64,000 nt of DNA from assembly GCA_963729935.1 (NCBI GenBank), contig CAVSPW010000004.1:434001-498000 (forward strand), given 5' to 3'. Below, one piece after another: positions 55,511 through 64,000 of the stretch (positions are counted from its first letter, which is position 1; every line of letters starts with the position of its first letter). Below the pieces are notes generated by a model, which was given only the letters and a program-made list of their open reading frames with translations, was not told the origin of the DNA and ran no database searches. A program made the position numbers and the translations under genes. Source of the DNA: CAIKMD01 sp963729935. Its GTDB lineage: Bacteria > Pseudomonadota > Alphaproteobacteria > ATCC43930 > CGMCC-115725.

Positions 55511-58500
55511 TCAGTTTATCGCGCTGAGCTTGTCACTGGCGAGGCGTTGCTTATAGGCGGCGATGAAATTCTGCAGGGTTCCGATTTGAGCGACGCGGTC
55601 CGCGATCTGGTTCGGCGTTCCGCCGGCGGCGGCCGCGGCATTATTGTCGTCGGCAATGACGTTGAAGGCATCGGCGGCCTTGGTCCCGACCATCGCCGCG
55701 CCGAAGTCGTCGCGCAACTTCGCGAGACCCTTCTGGTCGCCGTCGAGGGTAAGCGCCGCCGCCCAACTCAGCACCAATCTTGCGGTCTCGGCATCGAGCG
55801 GCGCCTTCGCCGGCGGTTCGCCGGCAAGTAGCGCAAACACCTTCGTTGCGTTTTTCCAATCCCGCTGGTGCCAATAGATATCGGCGCGCAGGCGATACGC
55901 ATCGCGGCTATTGTCGTTGGCGAGCATGGCAAGCGCTTCCGGTGCACGGCCGAGGTCGAGCAAGGCGCGGGCGCGCAATTCTTGACGCTGGCGCACGAGG
56001 TCCGGGGTGAGCCCCGCGGCCACGTCGATATCGAGCGCCGCGATCGCGGCGTCGGGCTGATGATTCATGAGGCGCAACAGCGCGAGCTGGGTCGCGGCGC
56101 GCGTCTTGTCGACGCCGGCGAGATGGTTCTTCACTTGGTCCCCAAGCAGTTCGGCGGCGCGATCGAGGAGGTCGACCGAAACCAGGCGGTCGACAAGCTT
56201 CTTCACGATCGCGTCGTGCTGCGCGCCGGTCGGAATAAGGTCATGGAATTGATCATAGAGCGCCAGGGCCTTGACCGGCGGCATGTCGTCGGCATCCTTG
56301 CCGGAGAAGAGGCCGCCGAAGGCGGAAGCGGCTTCCTGGACGACGTCCTTGGCTGCGGGGTAATCGGAAAAATAGGTCGCGGCCAGGTGTAGCGCGTCGA
56401 GCCCGCCTTCGGTGTCGTTCTCCTGGAGTTTCAACTCTCCCAGGCGACGCAAGAGCGTGAACTCGAAATTGTCGCCGCGCCAGGCAAAACGCAGCGCATC
56501 GAGTGCGTTGATCGTATCGATCCGGCTGGCTTGCTTTGCTTCGTATAGCGCCAACGCCTTGGCGTAAAGCGCCAGCGCCCGCGCCTTGCGGTCGCTCATC
56601 GCCGCGGCCTTGGTCCACAGCTCGAGCGCGGGCTTGAGTTGTCCGAGTTCCTGATCCGCGCGGCCCCGCACATAGGCGGCCATGGCCTGCTGGCGCTCGT
56701 CGGGGCGGTCTTCTTTGACAGCGTCGAGGAGCGGTAGGGCGGCCGAGGCGCGATCGCTTTCGATCATCGTCTCCGCCGCTTGCAGCGCAAGGCGGTCCCT
56801 CAGCGCCTTGGGATACGTATTGAGGAAGCTCACGCCATCCAGAAAATCGCGCGCGGCGCTGGGCCAGTCGGCCTTTCCCGCCTCATAGGATCCGCGCCAA
56901 AGTGCGATTTCCGGCTCGTTGTTGAAATCTGCATTGCCAAGCTCTTTGGCGGCGCAATCGTTTCGATCCGAGAGCAGGCAGGCGGCGCCCTTCAAGGCAC
57001 GAAAGCTCGATTCGGCGGCCGTCTGCGGGTCATCTCGGGTGATCTGCGCCAAGACGCTGAGCGTTTCCGGGCCGAAGAGATTGGCGAAGTAGAAACGCGC
57101 AAGGTCGAGCCGCGGCCGGGTGCGTGCGCCGGGCGCGGCCTGCGCGATCGCGCGGTCGAGAGCGCTGCGGCGCTCGGAATAGGTCAAATTCGAGGGTCCC
57201 CGCCAGTTGACAAAATCGAACATGCGGTGGCGGTTCGGGCCGGAGCGTGCCAAAAGCCGATCATGTTCGTCCGACAGCACCAGCCCGTTTGGGCGCGTGA
57301 TATCGACCGAATCGGCCTTGGCCTCGACTCGGAGATCGTCGGAATTGGGGCGAATGACGATGCCCTGCACGCTGGGCAAGAGGCGAAAATCGACAAAGTC
57401 CCGCGTCGCGTCGATGCCGCGTCCGACATCGGCGACCGGCACGATGGTCAGGCCGTCGCCGAGCATCGGGTCACGCAACTGCAAGGGCGTGCCGGCGGCA
57501 TGGACATGGAGCTCGACAGACGGCGCCGGCGGAAGCGGCCGTGGATCGACGACGATCGCCGAATCCGGCGCGGCTTCTTGGCGCTTTAAATCGATGATCC
57601 ATGAATTTCCCGCGCGCCGCACGCTAGGATTGAGGCCGTCGGCGGTGACGAGACGCACCGCCGTCGCGCCCTCGGCTCCGATCTGATCGATCGCCTGAAC
57701 GGCCGATTGTTTCGCGTTCCGAATCCCGGCGAGATCGAGGGTGGTTGGCGCGGCAAAAACGATCCAGATCGCGCCGTCGCGACGATAGATCGCCGCGCCG
57801 GTCGGCATCGGCCAATCGAAGCGCAGGCTTGCCGTGCGATCGGAGTTGGCGACGAGCGTCGGTGTCAAATTGACGACAGTCCCGACGGCGCCGGCGGTCG
57901 CCGGAGCGGCAGCGTTCGCCATTGCCTCGGAAGGCGCTGCCGGCGGAACGACGGCTATCTCGGGTTTTGTCGATTCATCGATTTTTGGCTCGGGCTTGGA
58001 CGATTCGTTTTTCTTAGCTTCCTGGGCGTCGATCTTGCTCGGTTCGGGTTCTCGCGCTTTGGCCTTTTCCGGCTTGGCCGCCCGCTGCGCCGGCGTCGCG
58101 GCGTCGCGCGCCAGGAGGTCGATCGCGGCAATCTTGCCGTTGACGGTGGAGGTCTTGATCTCGACCGGGCGTTTCAGCGCGGCGATGATCGAGGTGCTAT
58201 CCGCGGATTGCTCGGCATGCGCGATGTAATGATCGAGTTCTCTGGTCAGCGGCGCGAGTTGGGCCTTGAACGGTCGCGCGAAGTGAATCGTCAGCGTCGC
58301 GCCGTCGAGCTTGCTCTCGAAGGTCACCGGAGAAGGCCATTCGACGGCAATGCGAGCAAAGCCGTTTTTATGTTCGGCGCCCCTCACCTGCACGCGCTCG
58401 GCCGCGCGCTTGGGCGCAGGCGGGGCGGACGCAGCCGGTGATGACGCGGCCGATTTTGGCGCGCTTGCGGAGGCTTGGGAGAGTAGTTTCACGGGCTTGC

Positions 58501-59026
58501 CGCCGGCCTGCGACGGGCCGTTCGGGCCTTTGCCTGACCCGGCCTGCTCGGGCTCGGACTTCTCAGAGTGAGAGTCCGGCGCCTTCGCCCGTGCCGTCGC
58601 GTTTTTGGGGTCATGGGCCTTGGCTTCGGGTTTAACCGGGTGCTTGTCCGCCGGTGTGGGGGACCGGGCAACAAGATCGATCGTCGCAATCCTTCCATTC
58701 ACGGTCGCGGTCTTGAGCTCGACCGGCCGCTTCAAACGCGCGACGATCGAGGTTCCGTCCGCCGACTGACTGACGCTCGTCACGTAATCGTCGAGCTTGC
58801 CGGCAAGCGGCGAGAGCTGCGCCGTAAAGGCGCGGGCGAAGTGAATCGTCAAGGTTTCGCCCACCAGCTTGGCCTCGAAGGCGACCGGCGTAGGCCACTC
58901 GATCGCAATCCGCGCATATCCTTCTGCGTGCTCCCCGGCGCGCACCTGCACGGTCTCGGCGGAAGCTGCCGGCAAGGCGATCGCCATGGTCGCGGATAGC
59001 GTTAAAGCGAGAAGCGAGCGCCGCAT
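55511..59026 (-). CDS. large periplasmic TPR protein with duplicated AMIN-like domains, flagellar operon
   Basis: 1171 aa. The signal peptide is residues 1-23. Residues 25-120 and 211-306 are two closely related AMIN-like beta domains (VQVRAGEHAEGYARIAIEWP and VQVRGAEHKNGFARIAVEWP), joined by Ala/Pro/Lys-rich low-complexity linkers. A third, more distant beta domain is near 400-490. From about 660 on there are TPR-like helical repeats (for example ALALYAKALALYEAKQASRI). AMIN domains usually bind envelope glycans, so anchoring near the flagellar motor is inferred. ATG 59026 starts the signal peptide. TTG 59038 overlaps the motE stop and would add 4 residues. Confidence 0.82.
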   Translation of the reverse strand: MRRSLLALTLSATMAIALPAASAETVQVRAGEHAEGYARIAIEWPTPVAFEAKLVGETLTIHFARAFTAQLSPLAGKLDDYVTSVSQSADGTSIVARLKRPVELKTATVNGRIATIDLVARSPTPADKHPVKPEAKAHDPKNATARAKAPDSHSEKSEPEQAGSGKGPNGPSQAGGKPVKLLSQASASAPKSAASSPAASAPPAPKRAAERVQVRGAEHKNGFARIAVEWPSPVTFESKLDGATLTIHFARPFKAQLAPLTRELDHYIAHAEQSADSTSIIAALKRPVEIKTSTVNGKIAAIDLLARDAATPAQRAAKPEKAKAREPEPSKIDAQEAKKNESSKPEPKIDESTKPEIAVVPPAAPSEAMANAAAPATAGAVGTVVNLTPTLVANSDRTASLRFDWPMPTGAAIYRRDGAIWIVFAAPTTLDLAGIRNAKQSAVQAIDQIGAEGATAVRLVTADGLNPSVRRAGNSWIIDLKRQEAAPDSAIVVDPRPLPPAPSVELHVHAAGTPLQLRDPMLGDGLTIVPVADVGRGIDATRDFVDFRLLPSVQGIVIRPNSDDLRVEAKADSVDITRPNGLVLSDEHDRLLARSGPNRHRMFDFVNWRGPSNLTYSERRSALDRAIAQAAPGARTRPRLDLARFYFANLFGPETLSVLAQITRDDPQTAAESSFRALKGAACLLSDRNDCAAKELGNADFNNEPEIALWRGSYEAGKADWPSAARDFLDGVSFLNTYPKALRDRLALQAAETMIESDRASAALPLLDAVKEDRPDERQQAMAAYVRGRADQELGQLKPALELWTKAAAMSDRKARALALYAKALALYEAKQASRIDTINALDALRFAWRGDNFEFTLLRRLGELKLQENDTEGGLDALHLAATYFSDYPAAKDVVQEAASAFGGLFSGKDADDMPPVKALALYDQFHDLIPTGAQHDAIVKKLVDRLVSVDLLDRAAELLGDQVKNHLAGVDKTRAATQLALLRLMNHQPDAAIAALDIDVAAGLTPDLVRQRQELRARALLDLGRAPEALAMLANDNSRDAYRLRADIYWHQRDWKNATKVFALLAGEPPAKAPLDAETARLVLSWAAALTLDGDQKGLAKLRDDFGAAMVGTKAADAFNVIADDNNAAAAAGGTPNQIADRVAQIGTLQNFIAAYKQRLASDKLSAIN

Positions 59027-59034
59027 GATGGCCG

Positions 59035-59775
59035 TCAAGGATGGGGCGTCGGCGTACCGGCCGGCGACCTGGCGGGACTCTGCGCCGCGGCGACGTCATC
59101 GTGCCTTTCCGCAAGCGCGGTCGTGACGGCTTTCGCCCGTTCCGGATCCATCGCGGCGAGGATCGGGGCGGTCTTCAATTCCTTCATCCGCTTCAACACG
59201 CTCAGCAAGACCGGCATGCTGAGCTGGTCGAAGATTTGGGCCGCGTCCTTGGGCTTCATCGCCTCATAGATTTTGACGAGGCTCTGAAGCCGCGCATCCT
59301 CTTCGGTGCCGCGCTTTTGAACGTCGGCGGCGATGCTCTTCTGCAGATCTTGCAGCTTGGCGATTTTTTCGTCGATACGCTTCTCGGCAGCCTGCAAGAC
59401 GACATCGCGCTGGTCAAGCTCGGAAGCGCGCTGATCGAGCGAAGCGCGGCGCTGCGAAAGCTGCTGCAGAATTCCGATCTCGGACGGGCTGAGCGATTGG
59501 GGATCGATGGCCGACGCGTCGGCCGATGGGTTCGGCTGGATGGCGGGTTTGGGACCCGGCTGCATCGCGGCGGGGGGACCCTGCTGAGCTTCGGCGGATG
59601 GCTTGGCTGCGCTCGCCGCTTGTAGAGACGGCGCGGCAGCTTGGGCACGCGCATAAGGCGCGACCGCGCCTTTCCCGTCGGACAGGAGGTCCGCGACCTT
59701 GAAGCCAAGCAGCATCGTCGCCGCAATCGCCATGATCGGCAGAAGGCGTAAGCGGTATCCGAAGCGCAAGCGCAT
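59035..59775 (-). CDS. motE: MotE-like flagellar motor chaperone
   Basis: 246 aa. One N-terminal membrane helix (LLPIMAIAATMLLGFKVADL), a Pro/Ala/Gln-rich periplasmic linker, a coiled coil (LSQRRASLDQRASELDQRDV) and the MgtE-N-like C-terminal module VKIYEAMKPKDAAQIFDQLS with VLLSVLKRMKELKTAPILAA. MotE stabilises MotC or the motor in alphaproteobacteria. It is co-directional with the TPR protein and fliM-fliL. Confidence 0.85.
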   Translation of the reverse strand: MRLRFGYRLRLLPIMAIAATMLLGFKVADLLSDGKGAVAPYARAQAAAPSLQAASAAKPSAEAQQGPPAAMQPGPKPAIQPNPSADASAIDPQSLSPSEIGILQQLSQRRASLDQRASELDQRDVVLQAAEKRIDEKIAKLQDLQKSIAADVQKRGTEEDARLQSLVKIYEAMKPKDAAQIFDQLSMPVLLSVLKRMKELKTAPILAAMDPERAKAVTTALAERHDDVAAAQSPARSPAGTPTPHP

Positions 59776-59780
59776 GATCT

Positions 59781-60392
59781 TTAGCGCCGCCGCGCAAGCG
59801 CGCGCAGTAATTCACGCTCGGCGCGCGATGCCATGCCCGCCGGCTCGGGCGCGGATTCGAGCGCAGACGCAGGCACAAACGCCTCCGGCAGCTTCGGCTT
59901 TCGGCGAAGACCGGCTTCGAATGAAGGCGGACGCGCGGGTTGGAGCGGCTGCGCGGGCGGGGCAGGAACCGGTTGAGCGGGCCGCCTGACCGCCGGTTCA
60001 ACCCGATGCTCTTCGCGAATCTCGGGCCGCGGGGCGATCCGCGTCTCCCGCCTCAGATCGGGCTTCAGCCCGTCGCGCGCGGCACGGATCTGCGCCTCGA
60101 GTTTGTCCGCGATACTGCCCCCGCGCTCGGTCATATAAGCCAGATCGTCGCCGAGGGCGCGGCCCTCGTCGATCTTCTTGTCGAGCCGCCGACCCAATTC
60201 GTCGGCGGCCGTGCGCAATGTCGCGACCGCATTCTCGGCGCGCTGCGAAGCCTTGGTGAGTTCGCGGATCACGTTATCGAATTTGTCGCGTTCGCCACGT
60301 ACCCCGGCAAGACGACGATTGAGCACCGCCGAATAGCCGATGGTTGCGACGAGGAGCAACGCGACGACGGCGTCGGCCCAGAAGCTCAGCAT
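59781..60392 (-). CDS. DUF6468-like flagellar-operon membrane protein
   Basis: 203 aa. One membrane helix at residues 4-21 (FWADAVVALLLVATIGYSAV), then a coiled-coil region (about 30-105, with NRRLAGVRGERDKFDNVIRE) and a Pro/Arg-rich tail. This pattern matches the DUF6468 proteins found between motE and fliM in alphaproteobacteria, whose function is unknown. The ATG shares its A with the fliM stop (TGATG), so it is coupled to FliM synthesis. Confidence 0.75.
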   Translation of the reverse strand: MLSFWADAVVALLLVATIGYSAVLNRRLAGVRGERDKFDNVIRELTKASQRAENAVATLRTAADELGRRLDKKIDEGRALGDDLAYMTERGGSIADKLEAQIRAARDGLKPDLRRETRIAPRPEIREEHRVEPAVRRPAQPVPAPPAQPLQPARPPSFEAGLRRKPKLPEAFVPASALESAPEPAGMASRAERELLRALARRR

Positions 60393-61507
60393 CAGTTGTT
60401 CCCCCGCTCGCGGTCGATCCGTTCCTGGATCTGGACCGCGATATTCCCCGCCCGGCGCCCCATCTTGCCGACGAACATCGGCATATCGCCGCACATGAGC
60501 TTGATCTCGTCATCAAGGCCGACGCTCAGCGGAATGCGGGTGCCGACCTCGAGATTGAGCACATCGCGCAGCGGGATTTCGACGGTATCGAGCACCGCCT
60601 GGATCGGCACGAGCGTATTCCACAATTGACCGGCAAGATGCGTTTCCCAGATCGCATCGCGGCCGAATTTCTCGCCGAGGAAACCTTGCAGCAGCATCTC
60701 GCGCACCGGCTCCAGGGTCGCGTAAGGCAACAAGACTTCGAGCCGTCCGCCGCGGTCTTCCATATCGATGCGCAGCCGGGCCAGGACCGCCGCATTGGCG
60801 GGACGTCCGATGGTCGCAAAGCGCGGATTGGTCTCGAGCCGCTCGAAACGGAAGGTGACCGGCGTCAAGGGATCGAACGCGCCGGAAAGGTCGGAAAGCA
60901 CCACGGAGACCAAGCGTTCGATCAGGTTGCGCTCGATCGTCGTGTAAGGCCGGCCTTCGATTCGCATCGCCGCCGTTCCGCGCCGCCCCCCCAAGAGCAC
61001 GTCGACGATCGAATAGATCAACGCGCTGTCGACGGTGAGCAGACCGTAATTGTCCCATTGTTCGGCACGGAATACGGTCAGCATCGCCGGCAACGGAATC
61101 GAATTGAGATAATCGCCAAAGCGGATGGACGTGATGTTATCGATCGAGACTTCGACGTTGTCGGAGGTGAAGTTCCTCAGCGAGGTCGACATCATACGAA
61201 CGAGGCGATCGAAGACCACCTCGAGCATTGGTAGGCGTTCGTAGGACACCAGAGCGGAATCGACGATTGCCCGAATGCCGGAACGCTCCGAGCCCTGGCC
61301 GTCGTCATCGCCGAAGCCAAGGAGGCTGTCGATCTCGTTCTGGTTGAGAACGCGGCCCGGCGCGGCGGCTTCGTCGTCGTCGGCGCTCGGGGCCGCAGCG
61401 GCGCCATCCGCTCCGTCCGCGGCTGGCGTGCTCGGCGCGTCACCGGAAGCGGCGGCCCATTCCGCCGCGAGTTTATCTTGATCCTCTTGATCCTGATCGG
61501 CTGCCAT
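60392..61507 (-). CDS. fliM: flagellar motor switch protein FliM
   Basis: 371 aa. The CheY-binding motif is LNQNEIDSLLGF at residues 54-65, preceded by an acidic, Ala-rich extension as seen in Rhodospirillales FliM proteins. The middle domain (FGDYLNSIPLPAMLTVFRAE) and the C-terminal SpoA part (TVEIPLRDVLNLEVGTRIPL) are intact. It binds phospho-CheY in the C-ring. It follows fliL by 15 bases. Confidence 0.96.
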   Translation of the reverse strand: MAADQDQEDQDKLAAEWAAASGDAPSTPAADGADGAAAAPSADDDEAAAPGRVLNQNEIDSLLGFGDDDGQGSERSGIRAIVDSALVSYERLPMLEVVFDRLVRMMSTSLRNFTSDNVEVSIDNITSIRFGDYLNSIPLPAMLTVFRAEQWDNYGLLTVDSALIYSIVDVLLGGRRGTAAMRIEGRPYTTIERNLIERLVSVVLSDLSGAFDPLTPVTFRFERLETNPRFATIGRPANAAVLARLRIDMEDRGGRLEVLLPYATLEPVREMLLQGFLGEKFGRDAIWETHLAGQLWNTLVPIQAVLDTVEIPLRDVLNLEVGTRIPLSVGLDDEIKLMCGDMPMFVGKMGRRAGNIAVQIQERIDRERGNN

Positions 61508-61522
61508 TGTCCACTCGCGGCC

Positions 61523-62050
61523 CTACTGGACCAGCATTTCCTTGAACAGCACATCCGTGACCTTGACCGGCGCGACCGCGGCGTTGACACGCGCCAGCAA
61601 TTCTTCGCGCAGTCGATAGATGCCGTCGGATCCGCGCAGATCCTCGATCCGCAACTCGCGTAGATAGATCTGAAAATTGTCGACGATGCGCGGCATCATC
61701 GCGGAGACCCGCGCCGTGTCCTCGGCGCTCTCCAACTGGAGGCTCACCGACAGCTTCAAGAAGTTAGCCTTGCGGTTGCCGACGCTGTTCAGATTGACGA
61801 GGAAATCGGGCAGATCGAAGAAGACCAGGGGCTTGGGCGGAGGCGCTACGGCAACCGGTTCCTTGTGACCGACGAAGCGATCGAGCATGCCGGTAAAGTA
61901 GAGCCCGGCGCTCACCAGAAGCAGCAAGCCGACGCCGGCGCCGACGATAATGATGAGCTTCTTCTTGTTGGATTTGGGTTCGGCGACCTCGGGCGGCGCT
62001 TCACCGTCGATGTCCGATTCGATCTTTTCCTCGACGGTGGCTTCGGCCAT
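61523..62050 (-). CDS. fliL: flagellar basal body-associated protein FliL
   Basis: 175 aa. One membrane helix at about residues 29-54 (LIIIVGAGVGLLLLVSAGLY), then the periplasmic FliL domain (FFDLPDFLVNLNSVGNRKAN, VDNFQIYLRELRIEDLRGSD) ending in KVTDVLFKEMLVQ. It surrounds the stator and modulates torque. It is the first gene of the fliL-fliM-DUF6468-motE-TPR run. Confidence 0.94.
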   Translation of the reverse strand: MAEATVEEKIESDIDGEAPPEVAEPKSNKKKLIIIVGAGVGLLLLVSAGLYFTGMLDRFVGHKEPVAVAPPPKPLVFFDLPDFLVNLNSVGNRKANFLKLSVSLQLESAEDTARVSAMMPRIVDNFQIYLRELRIEDLRGSDGIYRLREELLARVNAAVAPVKVTDVLFKEMLVQ

Positions 62051-62238
62051 GGCTCACGAACAGTGAAAGTGGGTCGCCGCGTTCGGCAAATCTGGCTGCG
62101 AGGATAGGGACTTTATCGTTAACAACTGGTTGAAGCGGACCGCCGAACCGGCAGAATTTTCCGGGCAAAGCCTGCCAATCGCGGTTCACGCCCTCCCGGC
62201 GCGGCCTTCTAAGTTCTTGAAATGGCCGGATCTCCCGT

Positions 62239-62255
62239 TTGGCACGCGCCATGCA
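62239..62255 (+). promoter_or_regulatory. sigma-54 type promoter upstream of flgF
   Basis: TTGGCACGCGCCATGCA has the GG and GC dinucleotides exactly 10 bases apart, as in the RpoN consensus TTGGCACG-N4-TTGCA, with one mismatch. It lies 36 bases before the flgF start, which fits flagellar class III promoters of alphaproteobacteria. Confidence 0.65.
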
Positions 62256-62290
62256 CACGTTGCCGTGGATTAACCAAACATCGTCGTGTC

Positions 62291-63010
62291 ATGGATACCT
62301 CGACTTATATCGCACTCTCCGGCGAAGCCGCCCGCGAACAGGAAATGGCGGTGTTGGCGAACAACATCGCCAACATGTCGACGCCCGGCTACAAGGGCGA
62401 GCGGATGCTGTTCTCGGAATATCTGGCCAATGCGCCGGGGGGCAGCCAGATCGCTTACGTCACGCAGGCCGGCAACAATCACGATATGAGCCAGGGCCCG
62501 CTCAACCACACCGGCAATCCGCTCGACATCGCGCTCAATGGCGACGGTTGGCTCGCCGTCACGACACCCGCCGGCACGAGCTACACCCGAAGCGGCCATT
62601 TCCAGCTCGACACGCAGGGCGAATTGGTGACGTCCAATGGCTATCTACTGCAGAACGACGCCGGCGCGCCGATCGTCGTACCCGCCAATTCCGGCCCCGT
62701 CACGATCGGGGGGGATGGCACGGTCTCGACCTCGCAGGGCACCATCGGACACATTCCGGTTGTCACCTTCGACAATCCGCAACTGATGGTCGCCGAGGCG
62801 AACGGGCTCTACGACACGACCGAGGCGCCGCAGCCAATCACCAGCACGCCGGTCGTTCAGGGCGCGATCGAGGATTCCAACGTCCAGCCGGTTCTCGCCA
62901 TGACGCGGCTCTTGAACGCGACCCATGAACTCACTGCCGCGAAGAATTTCGCCGACGCCGAGGATAATCGCATAAAGACCGCGATCGAACGGCTCGGAAA
63001 GACGGTTTAA
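62291..63010 (+). CDS. flgF: flagellar basal-body rod protein FlgF
   Basis: 239 aa. The rod-protein N-terminus (VLANNIANMSTPGYKGERML) and C-terminal MTRLLNATHELTAAKNFADA identify it; GNPLDIALNGDGWLAVTTPA is typical of FlgF. It is a proximal rod subunit. ATG 62291 (MDTSTYIALSGE) is the family start. Frames beginning further upstream would cross the sigma-54 site. It is followed 15 bases later by flgG. Confidence 0.95.
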   Translation: MDTSTYIALSGEAAREQEMAVLANNIANMSTPGYKGERMLFSEYLANAPGGSQIAYVTQAGNNHDMSQGPLNHTGNPLDIALNGDGWLAVTTPAGTSYTRSGHFQLDTQGELVTSNGYLLQNDAGAPIVVPANSGPVTIGGDGTVSTSQGTIGHIPVVTFDNPQLMVAEANGLYDTTEAPQPITSTPVVQGAIEDSNVQPVLAMTRLLNATHELTAAKNFADAEDNRIKTAIERLGKTV

Positions 63011-63025
63011 GGAAAGGTACGCCTA

Positions 63026-63811
63026 ATGCGCTCGCTCTCGATCGCCGCGACGGGGATGCTCGCGCAGCAGCTCAACGTCGAAGTCATCTCGAACAACATC
63101 GCCAACCTCAATACCACCGCGTTCAAAGGGCAACGTGCCGAGTTCCAGGATTTACTTTACCAGAACGAGCGCAATGTCGGCGCCAATTCGTCCGACAGCG
63201 GCACCATCGTTCCGGTCGGCGTGCAGATCGGTAGCGGCGTCAAAGCCGCGGCAGTATATCGCGTCACGACCCAGGGCAACCTCGTCAACACAAACAACTC
63301 TCTCGACCTGGCGATCCAGGGGCGCGGCTTCTTTCAGGTCGAGATGCCCGACGGCAGCACCGCCTATACCCGTGCCGGATCGCTGCAATTGAGCGCGACG
63401 GGCGAAATCGTCACGGCCGACGGCTATATCGTCCAGCCGGGGATCACGATCCCGCAGAACACGACGAATCTCACCGTGAACGCTGCCGGCCAAGTCCTGG
63501 CCCAAGTTGCCGGCCAGATTCAGCCTCAGAATGTGGGCCAGTTGCAGCTTGCCAATTTCCCCAACGAGGCCGGCCTTTCCGCGCAAGGCAACAATCTTTT
63601 GACCGAGACGCCCGCTTCGGGCGCTCCCGTCACCGGCAATCCGGGCTCGACCGCGTTCGGCACGATTCAGCAAGGCTTTCTCGAGACCTCGAACGTCAAC
63701 ATCGTCTCCCAGATCACCGATCTGATCACGGCGCAGCGCGCCTACGAAATGAACTCGAAGGTCATTCAAACCTCCGATCAGATGATGACGACCTTGAGCC
63801 AGATCCAATGA
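63026..63811 (+). CDS. flgG: flagellar distal rod protein FlgG
   Basis: 261 aa with the characteristic MRSLSIAATGMLAQQLNVEV, ISNNIANLNTTAFKGQRAEF, LAIQGRGFFQVEMPDGSTAY and the C-terminal ITDLITAQRAYEMNSKVIQT. It forms the distal rod. AAGGAAAGG precedes ATG by about 8 bases. It lies in the flgF-flgG-flgA order common in alphaproteobacteria. Confidence 0.97.
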   Translation: MRSLSIAATGMLAQQLNVEVISNNIANLNTTAFKGQRAEFQDLLYQNERNVGANSSDSGTIVPVGVQIGSGVKAAAVYRVTTQGNLVNTNNSLDLAIQGRGFFQVEMPDGSTAYTRAGSLQLSATGEIVTADGYIVQPGITIPQNTTNLTVNAAGQVLAQVAGQIQPQNVGQLQLANFPNEAGLSAQGNNLLTETPASGAPVTGNPGSTAFGTIQQGFLETSNVNIVSQITDLITAQRAYEMNSKVIQTSDQMMTTLSQIQ

Positions 63812-63818
63812 TCGCGCC

Positions 63819-64000
63819 ATGAACAAGCTCCTCGCCGTCCTTTGCGCGTTCTTGATCGCGGCGTCCTCCGGCGTCGCGCGCGCGGGCGTCGCGCTCAATC
63901 CCGACGTCACCGTCACCGGCGGTGTCATCCATCTGGGCGATTTTTTTACGAATGCCGGCGCGGATGCACAGGCTACGGTCGCGGCTGCGCCGGCGCTTGG
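63819..64000 (+). CDS. flgA: FlgA, P-ring assembly chaperone (N-terminal part, runs off the window)
   Basis: The first 60 codons show a signal peptide (MNKLLAVLCAFLIAASSGVA, RA) and the start of the FlgA mature protein (LNPDVTVTGGVIHLGDFFTN). FlgA assists assembly of the FlgI P-ring in the periplasm. It starts 7 bases after flgG. The reading frame is open to the window edge. Confidence 0.85.
   Translation, partial: MNKLLAVLCAFLIAASSGVARAGVALNPDVTVTGGVIHLGDFFTNAGADAQATVAAAPAL

Noticed and set aside
1..64000. CRISPR arrays, tRNA or rRNA genes, IS elements, prophage
   Set aside because: I looked for regular repeats, tRNA-like cloverleaf ends, transposase or integrase motifs and found none.

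Overview
The window is a GC-rich, gene-dense stretch of an alphaproteobacterial chromosome, most likely from a Rhodospirillales-like lineage. The evidence is a CckA-type hybrid kinase beside flagellar genes, an alpha-type flagellar set (MotE, a DUF6468-like protein, FlhB-like and FliM with an acidic N-terminal extension), PAS_5-type proteins, DUF1491 and DUF2937 proteins, and a CbpA/CbpM pair. I saw no plasmid, phage or IS signature, no CRISPR array, and no tRNA or rRNA gene.

Layout. 1-9.5 kb: a molybdenum-hydroxylase region. It holds a CoxM-like flavin subunit, an orphan NitT/TauT-type substrate-binding protein, a DUF2937 protein, an LLM flavin monooxygenase, and a tightly overlapping accessory operon (coxD, coxE, two XdhC halves, a molybdopterin-binding/MobA fusion). 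9.6-14.5 kb: a TakP-like TRAP transporter (DctQ-DctM on +, substrate-binding protein converging on -) and an ArsB/NhaD-type antiporter. 14.5-25.3 kb: a mixed region with a GST, a CopD-like membrane protein, an HTH/PAS_5 group, an MFS transporter with cbpA-cbpM, a GDT1-family Mn exporter under a clear yybP-ykoY (Mn2+) riboswitch, an SDR, an IMPase and an amine oxidase. 25.5-36.1 kb: a cold-shock protein, IF-1, ergothioneine genes egtD/egtB, small proteins, LOG, icd, alaS and recA. 36.3-39.5 kb: an orphan substrate-binding protein flanked by two remnants of related proteins, a cupin and a GntR regulator. 39.7-47.3 kb: cckA and flagellar genes (flhB-fliR-fliQ-fliE-flgC-flgB on -, FlhB-like-fliO-fliP on +). 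47.5-55.4 kb: an insert with an EF-hand/His7 protein, a Sel1-like protein, a BisC-type molybdoenzyme, a cobalt-type nitrile hydratase operon, an alpha/beta hydrolase and cytochrome b561. 55.5-64 kb: a second flagellar block (large TPR protein, motE, DUF6468, fliM, fliL on -; flgF, flgG, flgA on + behind a good sigma-54-type promoter).

Functionally, the window joins three molybdenum-linked modules, two uptake themes (TRAP and orphan NitT/TauT-like binding proteins) and two halves of a flagellar export and basal-body gene set linked to the CckA-CtrA regulatory axis.

Quality note: three genes, two of them core housekeeping genes (icd, alaS) plus coxD, carry single-base frameshifts whose correction restores family-typical full-length proteins. 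icd also has an in-frame stop. This pattern is more easily explained by residual sequencing or assembly errors than by gene decay, and should be settled before any biological reading. By contrast, the Tim44-like, beta-barrel-like and substrate-binding-protein fragments lack whole segments and look like genuine remnants.
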